NCBI GenBank assembly: GCA_021298725.1
Contig: JAJTDU010000017.1
Span: 1-35,069, forward strand
Origin: Verrucomicrobiaceae bacterium
GTDB taxonomy: Bacteria; Verrucomicrobiota; Verrucomicrobiia; Verrucomicrobiales; Verrucomicrobiaceae
DNA: 35,069 nt
Direction: 5' to 3'
In this document: piece after piece, positions 23,089 through 33,691 of the stretch
Layout of the letters: each line of letters opens with the position of its first letter
Numbering within the stretch: the stretch's first letter is position 1
Translations under genes and position numbers: made by a program
Notes under the pieces: model-generated
Seen by the model: the letters and a program-made list of their open reading frames with translations, nothing else
What the model was told of the DNA's origin: nothing
Database searches by the model: none

Positions 23089-26000
23089 TCACTCCATCAG
23101 CTCCGCGAGGCGTGAGCCCTCCACTCGCACGACCCAGTTTTCGATGTTTTGGATCTGCTCAGTGTCTTCGTCGTAGCTGCGCTCGACGCGGCATTGGACG
23201 ACGGTGTCGGCGTGCTGGAACATGGTGGGCAGGCGGTCCTCGGGGAAGGCCATGATGAGCTGGAGGCCGAAGTTTCGCGCGAGGGCGAGGCAGTCGTCGA
23301 TGCGGTCGCCGCTGAGCTTGCTGAAGGCCTCGTCCATGACGACGAGGCCGAGATTTTGTGGGTCGTCGCGACGGCCGAGGTCATACACACGGCGGAAGGC
23401 GGCGAGCGTGGCAACGAAGAAGGGCGCTTGGTTTTCACCGCCGCTTTGCTTCTTGGCGCTCTTGTTGAGACTGATCGCCGCGGCATCACCGCGGCCGGCG
23501 GGCTTGGCCTCGATGTCCCAGTGGTGGTAGTAGCGGTAGTCGAGCATGCGCTGGTGGCGCTTGTCCTCGGGATTGTCGGCGGCGTCGATGGCGGCCATGA
23601 GCTCAGCCTTGGCACGCTCGATGTCCTCGCGGCCGGCAGCGTTGAAGAGCTCCATCTCGCTGCCGCTGGGCAGGCCTTTCTCGACGAGCGTCCAGATGGC
23701 GCTGTGGGCCTTGTCGGCACGGCTGGTGAGCTGGTAACGCCAGCCGCCGATCTCGTGATCCATGGCGCGGTTCAGCTCGCGCTTGGTACGGTCGGCCTCG
23801 CTGAGCTTTTCACGCAGCACGTCGAGCACCTGATGCTGCAAACGATCCTCCCATTCCTTCCGCGCTTCATCGGCGGCAGTTTTGAAACGCTCCAGCTCAT
23901 GCGTTTCGAGGTCTTCGCGGCGCTGGTCAAAGGCGGCGTTGTCCTCCGCGTCGGCATCAAGGGTCGCGCAGGCGGCGTGCCTCTTGGGCTCGCGTGTCGA
24001 GCTGAATGGCGAGCGCGGCGGCCATTTCGATGGATTTGCGCCAGCTCGTGGATTTTTGGCGTTCAGCGGTGATGCGGGCAGTGATCTCGACGTCGGAAAA
24101 GCCGTGCACAAGCATGCGCGAAGCCTGGCGACCGATGCGGGTCTGCTCTTCTTGGAAAACATCCTCATGGATGGCTTCTTCGAGTCGCGACTGCTCCAGC
24201 GTGAAAGCGGTGATGGCGGATTTGAGGCCCCCGATGCGCTCGTGGATGCCTTTGAGCGTGGCTTTTTGCACGCGGAGGTTTTCCATGGCCTTCACATGGT
24301 CCGGGGTGGCGAGCAGATCCCAGGTGGCTTGCAGCTCGCGAAATTCCTCGCGCAGTTTGGGTAGGCGCTGGACTTCATCGGCCCCTTCGGGCGCGGTGAA
24401 GCGGTCGAGATGGCCTTCAGCACCGCGGTTCAAAAACGCGCGGAGGTCATCGCAATCGCTGCGCACCTCCTCGATGACGGCGTCGGTCTCGCGAAGCTCG
24501 TTCTCACGCAGGTCGCGGAGGCGGCGTAGGCCTTCCTCGCCGAGCGTAAGTTCTTTTTCAGGCGTGAGCTTCACACGACGCGGCGGATCTTTGAGCCAGC
24601 CATCGAGCGAAATCGCCCGCTCGTGCTTGTCGAGCTGCGCGGCCTTGTTCACGGCGACGATGCCGCCGAGCAGGTGATCGAGCACTTGGCTAGCCACGTC
24701 GTGCTTGGTCTCCACCATCTCACGCAGCGAGCCTTTGAGGACCTTCGTGGTGGTTTGCGCGGCTTCGTCGGGATGAATGAGCGGCTCGTGCGGATTCTGC
24801 GTCTGCTGCGCCTGATCCCACGCGGCGCGGAAGTCCTCGGGAAGCACGGCGCGGCGATGAATGGCGAGCACGGTCTCGATGAGCGGCCACCATTTTTCCG
24901 CGCTGGCCTTCACCTCGACCACGCGACCGAGCGCGACCGCTTTTTGTCCGCGAGACTGCAAGGCATTCAGCAGCGGCGAGGGCGTGGCGTGGCCTTCGCG
25001 GAGTTGCGCGAGATCTTTGTGCAGCGCAGCTTTACGCTGCTCATGCTCGTTGAGACGGGCGAGGACGGGCTGGAGCTGTTCGTTCACCTCGTCCTTCAGC
25101 CGCATGTAGGCACGCGCGGTGTCGCGTGCAGCGGCGAGGGCGCGTGACTCGTCCTTGTGCTGCATCCCGGAGATGGCGGCGGAGGCTTCGTCGAGATTTT
25201 GCAGGCCGAGGCGTGAGGCATGCAGCGTCCAGTCCTGCCAGCGGCGGCGGTGGGCGCGAATGCGCTCATGCAGGCTGCTGGAGGCCGCATTGAGCCGCTC
25301 GATCTCGCTTTCGAGCTCGCGACGGCGGCGGTCGATTTCTTCGAGCTTGAAGGCTTTGTCACCCAGTGCGGCGCGGGCGGATTCCTCGGCGTGTTCGAGG
25401 CGTTCGCGCTCGCGGATGGCCTGCTCGTGCGCTTGCAGGTTCTCAGCGTGCTCGGCGCGTTTGTCTTCGAGTTCGGTGCGGCGGCGGTTGAGGCCTTCGA
25501 GCGCTTCCTCGTGCTTCAAAGCGTCGCTGAGGTGCGAGTAGAGTGCGGACTCGCGTTTCGAGGTGAGCCAGTCCTGATGATGCGCGGAGATGCGCTTCAG
25601 GCGCTCGAGCTGGTCGTACATTTTCTCCAGCCGCTCCTGCGCACGGCGATGCGCATCGACGCTGGCCTTCACCGCCTTCACATCCGGCATGCCGGGCTCA
25701 AGCAGGAACTCGCGCACGAATTTTTCGAAGTTGCTCTCCGGCTCGAAGGCCATGGCACGGGGCAGCGTCTTCGCCATCTGCTCGGCGTCGAAGCCGAGGT
25801 GGCTGCGCAGTGCCATCTCATCGCGGTAAGTCTGCTGGCGGTCCCACACATCGCCGTCGAGCTCTCGCTTCACGCGGGTGCGGAATTCATCCTCGGGCAG
25901 GAATTGCATCGCCTGCGGTCCGGCGTCGCTGTTGAGGAAATCCTGCCACGCGAGACGGCGTCCGGTGCGGAACCAGATCGTCGAAGGCTTCGCCGTGGGG

Positions 26001-26377
26001 CTTTCATACTCGATGCGTGCGCCCCAAGTCTCGCGACGCGGCTCCTCGCCGTCTTTCGCGGGCCAGGTGAACTCCAGCGCGGCCAGCGTGACGCTGCTGG
26101 GCCGCAGGTAGCGCTCCGCACCGTCGCGACCGGTCGTGTTCGTGTCGCACAGGCAGTAGCCGCGCAGGGAGCGCCCGCTGCCCGCGCCGGCGGCGGCCTT
26201 GTTGAACTTGCTCTGCTGCTCGCCGAGCATGACGAACTGGATCAGATCAAGCAGTGCGCTCTTGCCGCTGCCATTGGCGCCGGTGATGAGCGAGAGACCG
26301 GCCACATCGATGAACTGGCGGTAGCCATACCAGTTCACCGCGAGGATGCGGCTCAAGGTAATGCGCGGAGCGCTCAT
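23089..26377 (-). pseudogene. jetC: Wadjet/Mks-type SMC ATPase JetC (MksB-like), frameshifted
   Basis: One frame runs from the ATG at 26377 to a TGA at 23957-23959 (806 residues), and the protein continues in another frame to 23089. Removing one base from the CCC run of the coding strand (plus strand 23961-23963) restores 1096 continuous codons, reading RRLRDLDADAEDN across the junction. Walker A is GANGSGKS (33-40); long coiled coils flank a hinge-like region (about 480-620); beyond the shift are the ABC signature SGGEN (978-982) and Walker B LVVMDEAF (D1015, E1016). Without the second part the ATPase cannot form a complete head, so the gene as written should be inactive. It overlaps jetB by 4 nt (ATGA). 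SMC ATPases of this class load on DNA and extrude loops. Confidence 0.85.
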
Positions 26378-27027
26378 GCGGCCCCCTCCTCACCTTCCGC
26401 GCTGTCTTTGACCGGCTGATGCAGCTCCACCCGCTGCTGCCACGCGGCGATGTCATCAAACGGGATCACACGGGCCAACGAGGGCAAAATCTCGATCTGC
26501 ATCTCGCCCGCCTGTGTCATGCCCTCGGGCTTCAGCGTGCGGATGAGGCGATGACGGCGGATGCGGGCCAGGCAGGCCTCGATCTGCGATTTTTCCGGCG
26601 TGCTGATCTTGTCGAAGTACACCTTCAGCGCGGCCCAGAGCTGATCCACGGTCACGATGACGGCCTCCTGGCTGCCGGTGCTGATTTCATCATCGTAAAG
26701 CCGCCACAGCGCCAGCAGCACGAGCGTCTCATCCTTGTCAAAACGCCCCAGCAGCAGGCAGGACTCCGTGCGCGGCCTCGCCTGCAGCAGCGAATGCTCC
26801 TCATCGACGATCAACTCCAGCGCCAGCGGCGCGAGGTAGTCCTCCACATGCGTGCGATAATGATCACGGGCCAGCAGATACAGCTCCCGCCCGCCGCCCT
26901 CATCGCCGAGCAGCACGCCACGCCCCAGCAACTCCGCCAGCACCTCCCGCAGCGCCGTGCGGTCCGCATCTGGCACCTCACTCCAAAAGGAGCGCGGCCA
27001 GAGCGGATCGGAGGTGGTGGAGGTCAT
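26374..27027 (-). CDS. jetB: Wadjet/Mks accessory subunit JetB (DUF4194, MksE-like)
   Basis: The 217-residue protein resembles the DUF4194 family, the KITE-like winged-helix subunit of condensin-like Wadjet and Mks complexes: LREVLAELLGRGVLLGDE, LARDHYRTHVEDYLAPLALE, CLLLGRFDKDETLVLLALW and the HRLIRTL wing region. It binds the kleisin JetA and contacts the SMC heads. The start at 27027 (MTSTTSDPLWPRSF) lies 34 nt after the jetA stop. The stop overlaps the jetC ATG. The long upstream frame to 27564 is a shadow of jetA. Confidence 0.85.
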   Translation of the reverse strand: MTSTTSDPLWPRSFWSEVPDADRTALREVLAELLGRGVLLGDEGGGRELYLLARDHYRTHVEDYLAPLALELIVDEEHSLLQARPRTESCLLLGRFDKDETLVLLALWRLYDDEISTGSQEAVIVTVDQLWAALKVYFDKISTPEKSQIEACLARIRRHRLIRTLKPEGMTQAGEMQIEILPSLARVIPFDDIAAWQQRVELHQPVKDSAEGEEGAA

Positions 27028-27061
27028 GGAGGCGGCGATGATGGCGTGGTGTGAAGCTTGC

Positions 27062-28540
27062 TCAAGCCTCTCTTGTGATCGCAAACCGCTCCATGCGGTG
27101 CCCGGCGATTTCGTCGTGCTCCAAAATGTGCGGTTCGAGGCCGTTGCGGCGGCGCAGGCCGTCCACGCTCCAGCGGACGCGTTTGCCGGCGAGGGCGGGC
27201 GCGTGCTCGTAGGCCACGGCGGCGAGGAGGTCGAGCAGGTCGTCGGTGGTTTCGAGCGTGATGTCCTCGGTGCTCGTGGTGCGGCCTTTCGCGGGCAGCA
27301 GCTTCGCCACGAGTCGTCCGGCACGTTGCGGTGTGAGAGCGAGGCGCTGGCGTTCCTTCCATGCAGCGAGCACCTCGTCCTCGCTTTGCTTTGAGGCACC
27401 GGTTTCGCTGAAACGCAGATCGACGGGCGATTTCGTGCGGCGCGGTTTGTAGAGCGACTCGGTGCCGTAAAAGAAGCGCGTCTCCACACAGCGCGGCGCG
27501 AAGTCCGCAGGTTGGCCAGAAAACTCCGAGAAGCGGCCACCGGTGTGCGCGGCATTGATCGCATCGCAGTAGGCTTTGATGATTTCTGGCCTGCGACCGC
27601 GCAATTCGGTCTGGTAGCGGTAACGTTGCTGGCTGAGGCGGTTGAAAGCGGCCATGCGCAGGTCGATGGCCTCCGCGCGGCGTTTCAAGCCGCCGAGATC
27701 ACGCTCCAGGCGTGTGAGTGCCGCCACCGCGTGGTCGTAGGCGTCACCGTCCTCGTAGCCGTAGTGCTCACGCAGGCCGGTGGCGAGGCGTTCACGCATG
27801 AGCGGATCGTCGTGGCACTCGGAGACAGCGCTGCGGGCATTTTCAATGCGGTTGAGCAACCCGCCGCGACGCAGCGCATCGTAGCAGACCATGTGCTGCC
27901 CTTGGCCGAACTCTTCATAGAGCAGATTCAGCGTGTCCGCGGCCGTGGCGGTCTGCCTTTGGCGCTGCTCAAAGCTGGTGACGATTTTTTCCACCGCATG
28001 CAGTTGCTCGATCGCACGCTCCAGACGCTGCGTGAGGTCGGTGATGGTCGAGCGGAGCTGGTCGGGGGCCTGAATCTGCGGATCGAGCACGCCACGCTCC
28101 TCCAGCGTCTGGCAAAGGCCGCGCAGCGTGTCTGCAAACGTTTTGAGCTCCGCCACGCGATCCTCCGCGAGGTCCCGCAGCATGCGCATGAGTGGCCGCA
28201 GCCCCGGCGTGATGACCGCCCAGCGCTCATGCAGCCCGAGCGTCTGATCCTCCAGCCAGCCCGCGGCGATGAGGCGATTGAAAAACTGCCCCGCACGCTG
28301 CCGCGCATCCCGCAGCGCCGCACCCTCATCCTCCGCCAGCAGCGACAACGGATGCCGCGCGATGACTTCCTTGATGACCTCAATCGTCTCCCGCTGCGAG
28401 AGCCTTCCCGCTTCACCCGCCTCATCAATCAACCGATCCGCGCTGTCCACATACACGGGTGCCGAAGGCCGCGCCAACGGCCGGAAAAAATCCGCTGAGA
28501 CGCTGCGGCTGAGTCGGGTGCTGAGGGTTTCGGAAGGCAT
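27062..28540 (-). CDS. jetA: Wadjet JetA-family kleisin-like subunit (MksF-like)
   Basis: The 492-residue protein begins STRLSRSVSADFFRPLARPS and continues with an N-terminal winged-helix-like region and a helical middle, as in the JetA proteins of type II-like Wadjet systems (DUF5716-like) rather than the DUF3375 form. The kleisin bridges the two SMC heads. The order jetA-jetB-jetC on one strand, with jetA and jetB 34 nt apart and jetB and jetC overlapping, is the standard operon minus jetD. The ATG at 28540 is chosen; the open frame continues upstream to 28855 without family similarity. The 159-nt gap to the divergent heme-protein gene would carry both promoters; it holds a small dyad CCGCA/TGCGG (28546-28560). 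Confidence 0.75.
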   Translation of the reverse strand: MPSETLSTRLSRSVSADFFRPLARPSAPVYVDSADRLIDEAGEAGRLSQRETIEVIKEVIARHPLSLLAEDEGAALRDARQRAGQFFNRLIAAGWLEDQTLGLHERWAVITPGLRPLMRMLRDLAEDRVAELKTFADTLRGLCQTLEERGVLDPQIQAPDQLRSTITDLTQRLERAIEQLHAVEKIVTSFEQRQRQTATAADTLNLLYEEFGQGQHMVCYDALRRGGLLNRIENARSAVSECHDDPLMRERLATGLREHYGYEDGDAYDHAVAALTRLERDLGGLKRRAEAIDLRMAAFNRLSQQRYRYQTELRGRRPEIIKAYCDAINAAHTGGRFSEFSGQPADFAPRCVETRFFYGTESLYKPRRTKSPVDLRFSETGASKQSEDEVLAAWKERQRLALTPQRAGRLVAKLLPAKGRTTSTEDITLETTDDLLDLLAAVAYEHAPALAGKRVRWSVDGLRRRNGLEPHILEHDEIAGHRMERFAITREA

Positions 28541-28699
28541 CAGAGCCGCACATGATGCGGAGGGGGCTCCCGGCGGCAAGTTTTCCGAGGTCGAACGTCC
28601 ATCCCCGCCTCGTGGCATGGACGATTCCGCCCTGGGCATGACCAGCGCAAGGATTGTGCTCTCGCGACCGTTTTTTTGCGTCCCCAGCCCACCTTTGCC

Positions 28700-31600
28700 A
28701 TGAAGAATCGTCTCCTCACTGCCGCGCTCGTTTTGTCTGCTGTGTCTGCCTCGGCGCAGGCACCGAAGAAAGATGAGGGCATCGATCCGAACAAGCCGGT
28801 GTCGTTCTACAAGCACATCCGGCCGATCTTCCAGGCGCAGTGCAATGGCTGCCATCAGCCGGCGAAGAAAAAGGGCGATTACATCATGACGGAGTTCGCG
28901 GCCTTACTGAAGGGCGGCGAGGAAGCGGTGGCCGTGGTGCCGGGGAAGGCGGCGGAGTCGAATCTGCTGAAGCTGATCAAACTCGACGAAAAGGGCAAAG
29001 CGGAGATGCCGCAAAAGGCCGATGCGCTGCATGCGACGCAGATCGCGCTGATCGAGCGCTGGATCAATGAAGGCGCGAAGGATGACACGCCCGCTTCCGC
29101 CAAGGCGCAATACGACATGACGCATCCGCCGGTGTATGTGACGGCTCCAGCCGTTACCTCCCTCGAATACTCGCCAGATGGCACGCAGATCGCAGTGGCG
29201 GGTTATCATGAGGTCTTGATTCACAAAGCGGATGGCAGCGGCATCGTCGCTCGACTGGTGGGACTCGCAGAGCGCATTCAGAAGCTCGCCTGGTCGCCGG
29301 ATGGCAAAAAGATCGCGGTCACCGGCGGCAGCCCGGCACGCATGGGCGAGATCCAAATCTGGGACGTGGCAGCGAAGAAGCTCGAACTCTCCAAATCGCT
29401 CACGTTTGACACCATCTACGGCGCCAGCTGGTCGCCCGATGGCAAGCAGCTCGCGTTTGGCTGCGGGGACAATGCCGTGCGCGCCATCGACACGACCACA
29501 GGCAAAGAAACACTCTTCATGGGCGGTCACAGCGACTGGGTGCTCGACACCGTGTGGGGCGTGGATGGGAAGCACGTCGTCTCCTGCGGCCGTGACATGA
29601 GCGTGAAGCTCACCGAGGTCGCCACGATGCGCTTCGTCGATAACGTCACGTCCATCACACCCGGCGCACTCAAAGGCGGTGTGCAGGTGCTGGCGCGGCA
29701 TCCGCAGCGCAACGAGGTGCTCATCGGCGGCACTGACGGCGTGCCAGCCATCTACCGCATGGAGCGCCTCACAAAACGCGTCATCGGCGACAACGCGAAC
29801 CTCATTCGCAAATTCCCCGCGATGCAGGGCCGCATCTTTGGCGTGGACTTCGCACCGGATGGCAAGCGCATCGTCGCGGGCGCCTCGTTTGAAGGCACCG
29901 GCGCGGTGAACATTTATAGCAGCGAATACGACAGCACCATGCCGGATGCGGTGAAGAAGCTCGTCGAAACCGTGAACGGCAAAGGCAAGGAACTCGACGA
30001 CTGGATCGTCAAAGACGTGAAGCAGCTCAGCAGCACGCCGCTGCCGAGCGGGGTCTTCAGCGTGACCTTCTCGCCGGATGGCAAAACGATCGCCGCAGCC
30101 GGTCAGGATGGTCAGATCCGCCTCATCGACGCCGCCACGGGCAAGATCGCCAAAGAATTCGTCAGCGTGCCGCTGGTGAAAGAAAAAGTGCTCGCCGCCA
30201 GTGATGTGATCGCGGACGACACCGTGCGTGTGGACGTGAAAAAGGACGACAAAGTCGAGACGCTGCACACCGGCCCCACCGTGGCCTCCATCGAGGTCGA
30301 GCCCGCGAACATCAAGATCGCCAAGCCCAGCGAATATGCGCAGATTTTGATCACCGCGAAGATGAGCGACGGCACGCGTGCGGACATCACCCGCATGGCC
30401 AAAATCACCGCTGCGTCCGCCAACATCGTGAAGATCGACGAGCGCGGCATGGTGCGCCCGGACAAAGACGGCGCGACCGCCGTGAACATCAGCTTCATGG
30501 GCCGCACCGCCAGCGTGCCCGCGAGTGTCAGCGGCCTGAATCTGGCGCTAAAGCCAGATTACGTCCGCGACATCATGCCCATCACGTCGAAGCTCGGTTG
30601 CAATCAAGGCACCTGCCACGGCGCGAAGGACGGCAAGGCTGGCTTCAAGCTCTCGCTGCGCGGTTACGATCCGATTTACGATGTGCTCGCCTACGCTGAT
30701 GAACTCGCCAGCCGCCGCGCGAACGTGGCCTCGCCGGAGCATTCGCTCATGCTGCTCAAAGCCAGCGGCTCGGTGCCGCATGAAGGCGGCCAGCTCACCG
30801 TGCCGGGCGAGCTTTACTATGAATCCCTCAAAGCGTGGATCAGCCAGGGCGCGAAGGTCGATCTGAAGACACCACGCGTTACCAGCATCGAGCTCTCACC
30901 GAAAAATCCCGTCATCGAGCGCATCGGCGGGCGTCAGCAGCTTCGCGTCATCGCCCGATATGCCGATGGTTATGTGAGAGACGTGACCGCCGAGGCCTTT
31001 CTCGACAGCGGCAACGGCGATGTGATTGAAGCCGACAAAAAAGGCCTCATGACCAGCCTTCGCCGCGGTGAGGCACCAATCCTCGCCCGCTTTGAAGGCG
31101 CTTACGCCGCCACCACCATCACCGTCATGGGTGACCGCACCGGCTTTGCGTGGAAGCAGCCCGAAACGTGGAACAAGATCGACGAACTCGTCGCCTCCAA
31201 ATGGCAGCGCATGAAGATCGAACCGAGCGGCGTGTGCAGCGACGAGGACTTCCTCCGCCGCATCCACCTCGACCTCACCGGCCTGCCGCCGAAGCCCGAG
31301 GAAGTCGCCGCCTTCATCGCCGACCAACGCGACACCCGCACGAAGCGCGGCGAGGTCGTGGACAAACTCATCGGCAATCCGGATTTCGTCGAGCATTGGG
31401 CCAACAAATGGGCCGACATGCTCCAGGTGAACTCGAAAACACTCGGCAGCGAAGGCGCTATCAGCCTGCGGGCTTGGATCAAGCAGCAAGTCACCGACAA
31501 CACGCCGTATGACCGCTTTGCCTACCGCGTCATCACCGCGACTGGCTCCAACAAAGACAACCCCGCCGCCTCGTATTACAAAACCGTGCGCACGCCGGAG

Positions 31601-33691
31601 GAACTCGTCGAAAACACAACGCACCTGTTTTTGGCGACCCGTTTCAACTGCAACAAGTGCCACGACCATCCCTTCGAGAAATGGACGATGGATCAGTATT
31701 ACGAAACCGCGTCCTACTTCGCCCAGATCGACCTCAAGGGCGATCCGCAGGCCAAAGGAGCGACCATCGGCGGCAGCGCCGTCGAAGGCGCGAAGCCGCT
31801 GTATGAAATCGTCGGCGACAAAAAAGACGGTGACGTGATGCACCTGCGCACCAACCAGCCCGTCGCACCGAAAGTGCCCTTCGATGCCGAACTCGTCAGC
31901 AAAACAGCCACCACACGCCGCGACCAGTTTGCCACCTGGATGACCAGTTCGGAGAACGATTACTTCGCCATGAGCTACGCCAACCGCATCTGGGGCTACC
32001 TCACCGGCACCGGTGTCATCGAGCCGCTGGATGACATCCGCGCCGGCAATCCGCCGAGCAATCCCGAACTGCTGCAATACCTCACGAACGAATTCATCCA
32101 GAGCGGCTTCAACGTGCGCCACGTGATGAAACTCGTGGCCACCAGCCGCACCTACAATCTCAGCCTCAGCACCAACAAGTGGAACGAGGACGACAAAACG
32201 AACTACAGCCACGCCAAGGCCCGCCGCCTGCCCGCCGAGGTGCTCTTTGACTCCGTCTTCGCCGTCACCGGCAGCATGCCAAACATCCCCGGCGTGCCCA
32301 AAGGCACCCGCGCCGCCGCTTTGGCCGATGCGCAGATCAAACTGCAAGATGGCTTCCTCACCAACTTCGGCCGCCCTGCTCGCGAATCCGTCTGCGAGTG
32401 CGAACGCAGCAACGACGTCAATCTCGGTCCCGTCATGGCTTTGATGAGCGGTCCTACCGTCGGCGATGCCATCAGCGATTCCGGCAACGCCATCGCCAAA
32501 CTCACTGCCGAGATCAAAGACGACCGCCAGCTCGTCGATGCCATCTTTATCCGCATCATCAACCGCCACGCCACGCCGAAAGAGATCGACGCCGCGCTCG
32601 GAAGCATGGCTGGACTCGATTCCGAGCACAAAACCCTCGCCGCCGTCGCCCAGGCCAAAGAAGCCGAGCAGAAGCCCGTCATCGCCAAAGCCGAACAAGT
32701 GCGCCTCACCGCCATCCAAGCCGCAGAAGCCGAATTGAAGGCCTACCAGGCCAAAATCGCCCCCGAAAACGCGAAGAAGGAGGCTGCACGCCAAACCGCC
32801 ATCCAAGCCGCCGAAGCCAAGGTGAAGGCCACTTTTGACACGGCGCCGATGAATCGGCCCAAATGGGAAAACTACCTCGATCTCACCACCGAGTGGCATG
32901 TGCTTGATCTCAAAGCCCAGCGTGCCGGTGGCGTCGAAAAAATCGAAGTCCTGCCCGATGGCAGCCTCCTCGCCACTGCGTTGCCCGATGGCAAGCAAAG
33001 CGCCGGAAACTACCTCCTCCTCGGCAAAACCGATCTTCAAGGCATCACCGGCATCAAACTCGAAATGCTTCCCGACGACCGCCTGCCCTCCAACGGCCCT
33101 GGCTTGGCCCCCGACGGCAATTTTGTCCTCGGCGAATTCGTCGTCACCACCGACGCCGCCGACGCGAAACGCAAACGCGGCACCGGCGTGGCCCAAACGC
33201 TCAAAAACCCCAAAGCCGACTTCGAGCAATCCAGCTTCGCGATTGGAGAAGCCCTCAAAAAAGGCAATCGCGACAAGGGCTGGGCCGTCAGCCCCGAAGG
33301 CGGCTTCCGTCACGAGGCCATCTTCTCCTTTGAGAAGCCCGTCAGCAACGAAGGCGGCAGCAGCTTCAGCATCCAGCTGACCAGCAACTTCCAGAACGGC
33401 GCCCAAACCGCGACGCTCACCGCCCACTTCCTCAACCAATTCCGCGACTACCAATCGCAGAAGAAGCTCCTCGCCGTGGCGAAGAATCCCCTTCCCGTTG
33501 ATCCCCAGCTCATCGCGTTGGAAACGAAGCGCGTGAACGCCCAAAACCCCATCGTCCTCGACCCCAAACTCATCCAACTCCGCCGCGACAGCGATCTGAG
33601 CGCCAAACAGCTCACCAACAAACGCCTGACCGCCGCGCAGGACTTGGCCTGGGCCTTGATCAACTCACCAGCCTTCTTGTTTAATCATTGA
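28700..33691 (+). CDS. Giant secreted cytochrome c/WD40/Ig-like/DUF1549-DUF1553 protein
   Basis: The 1663-residue protein has a signal peptide (MKNRLLTAALVLSAVSASAQ). In order: a cytochrome-c-like domain with CNGCH (C48, C51, H52); WD40-type propeller repeats (about 150-490) marked by the recurring motif SPDGxxIA; an Ig-like Big_2-type domain (about 530-615); a second cytochrome-like domain with the spaced motif CNQGTCH (C634, C639, H640); another Ig-like segment (about 710-800); a DUF1549 domain (about 817-1020) containing CNKCH (C984, C987, H988); DUF1553 (about 1070-1290, with more near the C-terminus); and inserted into it an Ala/Glu-rich helical stretch (about 1310-1380) and a LamG-like beta domain (about 1385-1590). 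This is typical of Planctomycetota/Verrucomicrobiota. It probably works in periplasmic redox processing of complex carbohydrates. The usual DUF1501 partner is not next to it. Confidence 0.92.
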   Translation: MKNRLLTAALVLSAVSASAQAPKKDEGIDPNKPVSFYKHIRPIFQAQCNGCHQPAKKKGDYIMTEFAALLKGGEEAVAVVPGKAAESNLLKLIKLDEKGKAEMPQKADALHATQIALIERWINEGAKDDTPASAKAQYDMTHPPVYVTAPAVTSLEYSPDGTQIAVAGYHEVLIHKADGSGIVARLVGLAERIQKLAWSPDGKKIAVTGGSPARMGEIQIWDVAAKKLELSKSLTFDTIYGASWSPDGKQLAFGCGDNAVRAIDTTTGKETLFMGGHSDWVLDTVWGVDGKHVVSCGRDMSVKLTEVATMRFVDNVTSITPGALKGGVQVLARHPQRNEVLIGGTDGVPAIYRMERLTKRVIGDNANLIRKFPAMQGRIFGVDFAPDGKRIVAGASFEGTGAVNIYSSEYDSTMPDAVKKLVETVNGKGKELDDWIVKDVKQLSSTPLPSGVFSVTFSPDGKTIAAAGQDGQIRLIDAATGKIAKEFVSVPLVKEKVLAASDVIADDTVRVDVKKDDKVETLHTGPTVASIEVEPANIKIAKPSEYAQILITAKMSDGTRADITRMAKITAASANIVKIDERGMVRPDKDGATAVNISFMGRTASVPASVSGLNLALKPDYVRDIMPITSKLGCNQGTCHGAKDGKAGFKLSLRGYDPIYDVLAYADELASRRANVASPEHSLMLLKASGSVPHEGGQLTVPGELYYESLKAWISQGAKVDLKTPRVTSIELSPKNPVIERIGGRQQLRVIARYADGYVRDVTAEAFLDSGNGDVIEADKKGLMTSLRRGEAPILARFEGAYAATTITVMGDRTGFAWKQPETWNKIDELVASKWQRMKIEPSGVCSDEDFLRRIHLDLTGLPPKPEEVAAFIADQRDTRTKRGEVVDKLIGNPDFVEHWANKWADMLQVNSKTLGSEGAISLRAWIKQQVTDNTPYDRFAYRVITATGSNKDNPAASYYKTVRTPEELVENTTHLFLATRFNCNKCHDHPFEKWTMDQYYETASYFAQIDLKGDPQAKGATIGGSAVEGAKPLYEIVGDKKDGDVMHLRTNQPVAPKVPFDAELVSKTATTRRDQFATWMTSSENDYFAMSYANRIWGYLTGTGVIEPLDDIRAGNPPSNPELLQYLTNEFIQSGFNVRHVMKLVATSRTYNLSLSTNKWNEDDKTNYSHAKARRLPAEVLFDSVFAVTGSMPNIPGVPKGTRAAALADAQIKLQDGFLTNFGRPARESVCECERSNDVNLGPVMALMSGPTVGDAISDSGNAIAKLTAEIKDDRQLVDAIFIRIINRHATPKEIDAALGSMAGLDSEHKTLAAVAQAKEAEQKPVIAKAEQVRLTAIQAAEAELKAYQAKIAPENAKKEAARQTAIQAAEAKVKATFDTAPMNRPKWENYLDLTTEWHVLDLKAQRAGGVEKIEVLPDGSLLATALPDGKQSAGNYLLLGKTDLQGITGIKLEMLPDDRLPSNGPGLAPDGNFVLGEFVVTTDAADAKRKRGTGVAQTLKNPKADFEQSSFAIGEALKKGNRDKGWAVSPEGGFRHEAIFSFEKPVSNEGGSSFSIQLTSNFQNGAQTATLTAHFLNQFRDYQSQKKLLAVAKNPLPVDPQLIALETKRVNAQNPIVLDPKLIQLRRDSDLSAKQLTNKRLTAAQDLAWALINSPAFLFNH

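Noticed and set aside
30896-33577. 893-codon minus-strand frame opposite the giant heme protein
   Set aside because: Codon-bias shadow; translation is Gly/Phe/Asp/Glu-rich and has no domain features, whereas the plus strand has clear domains.
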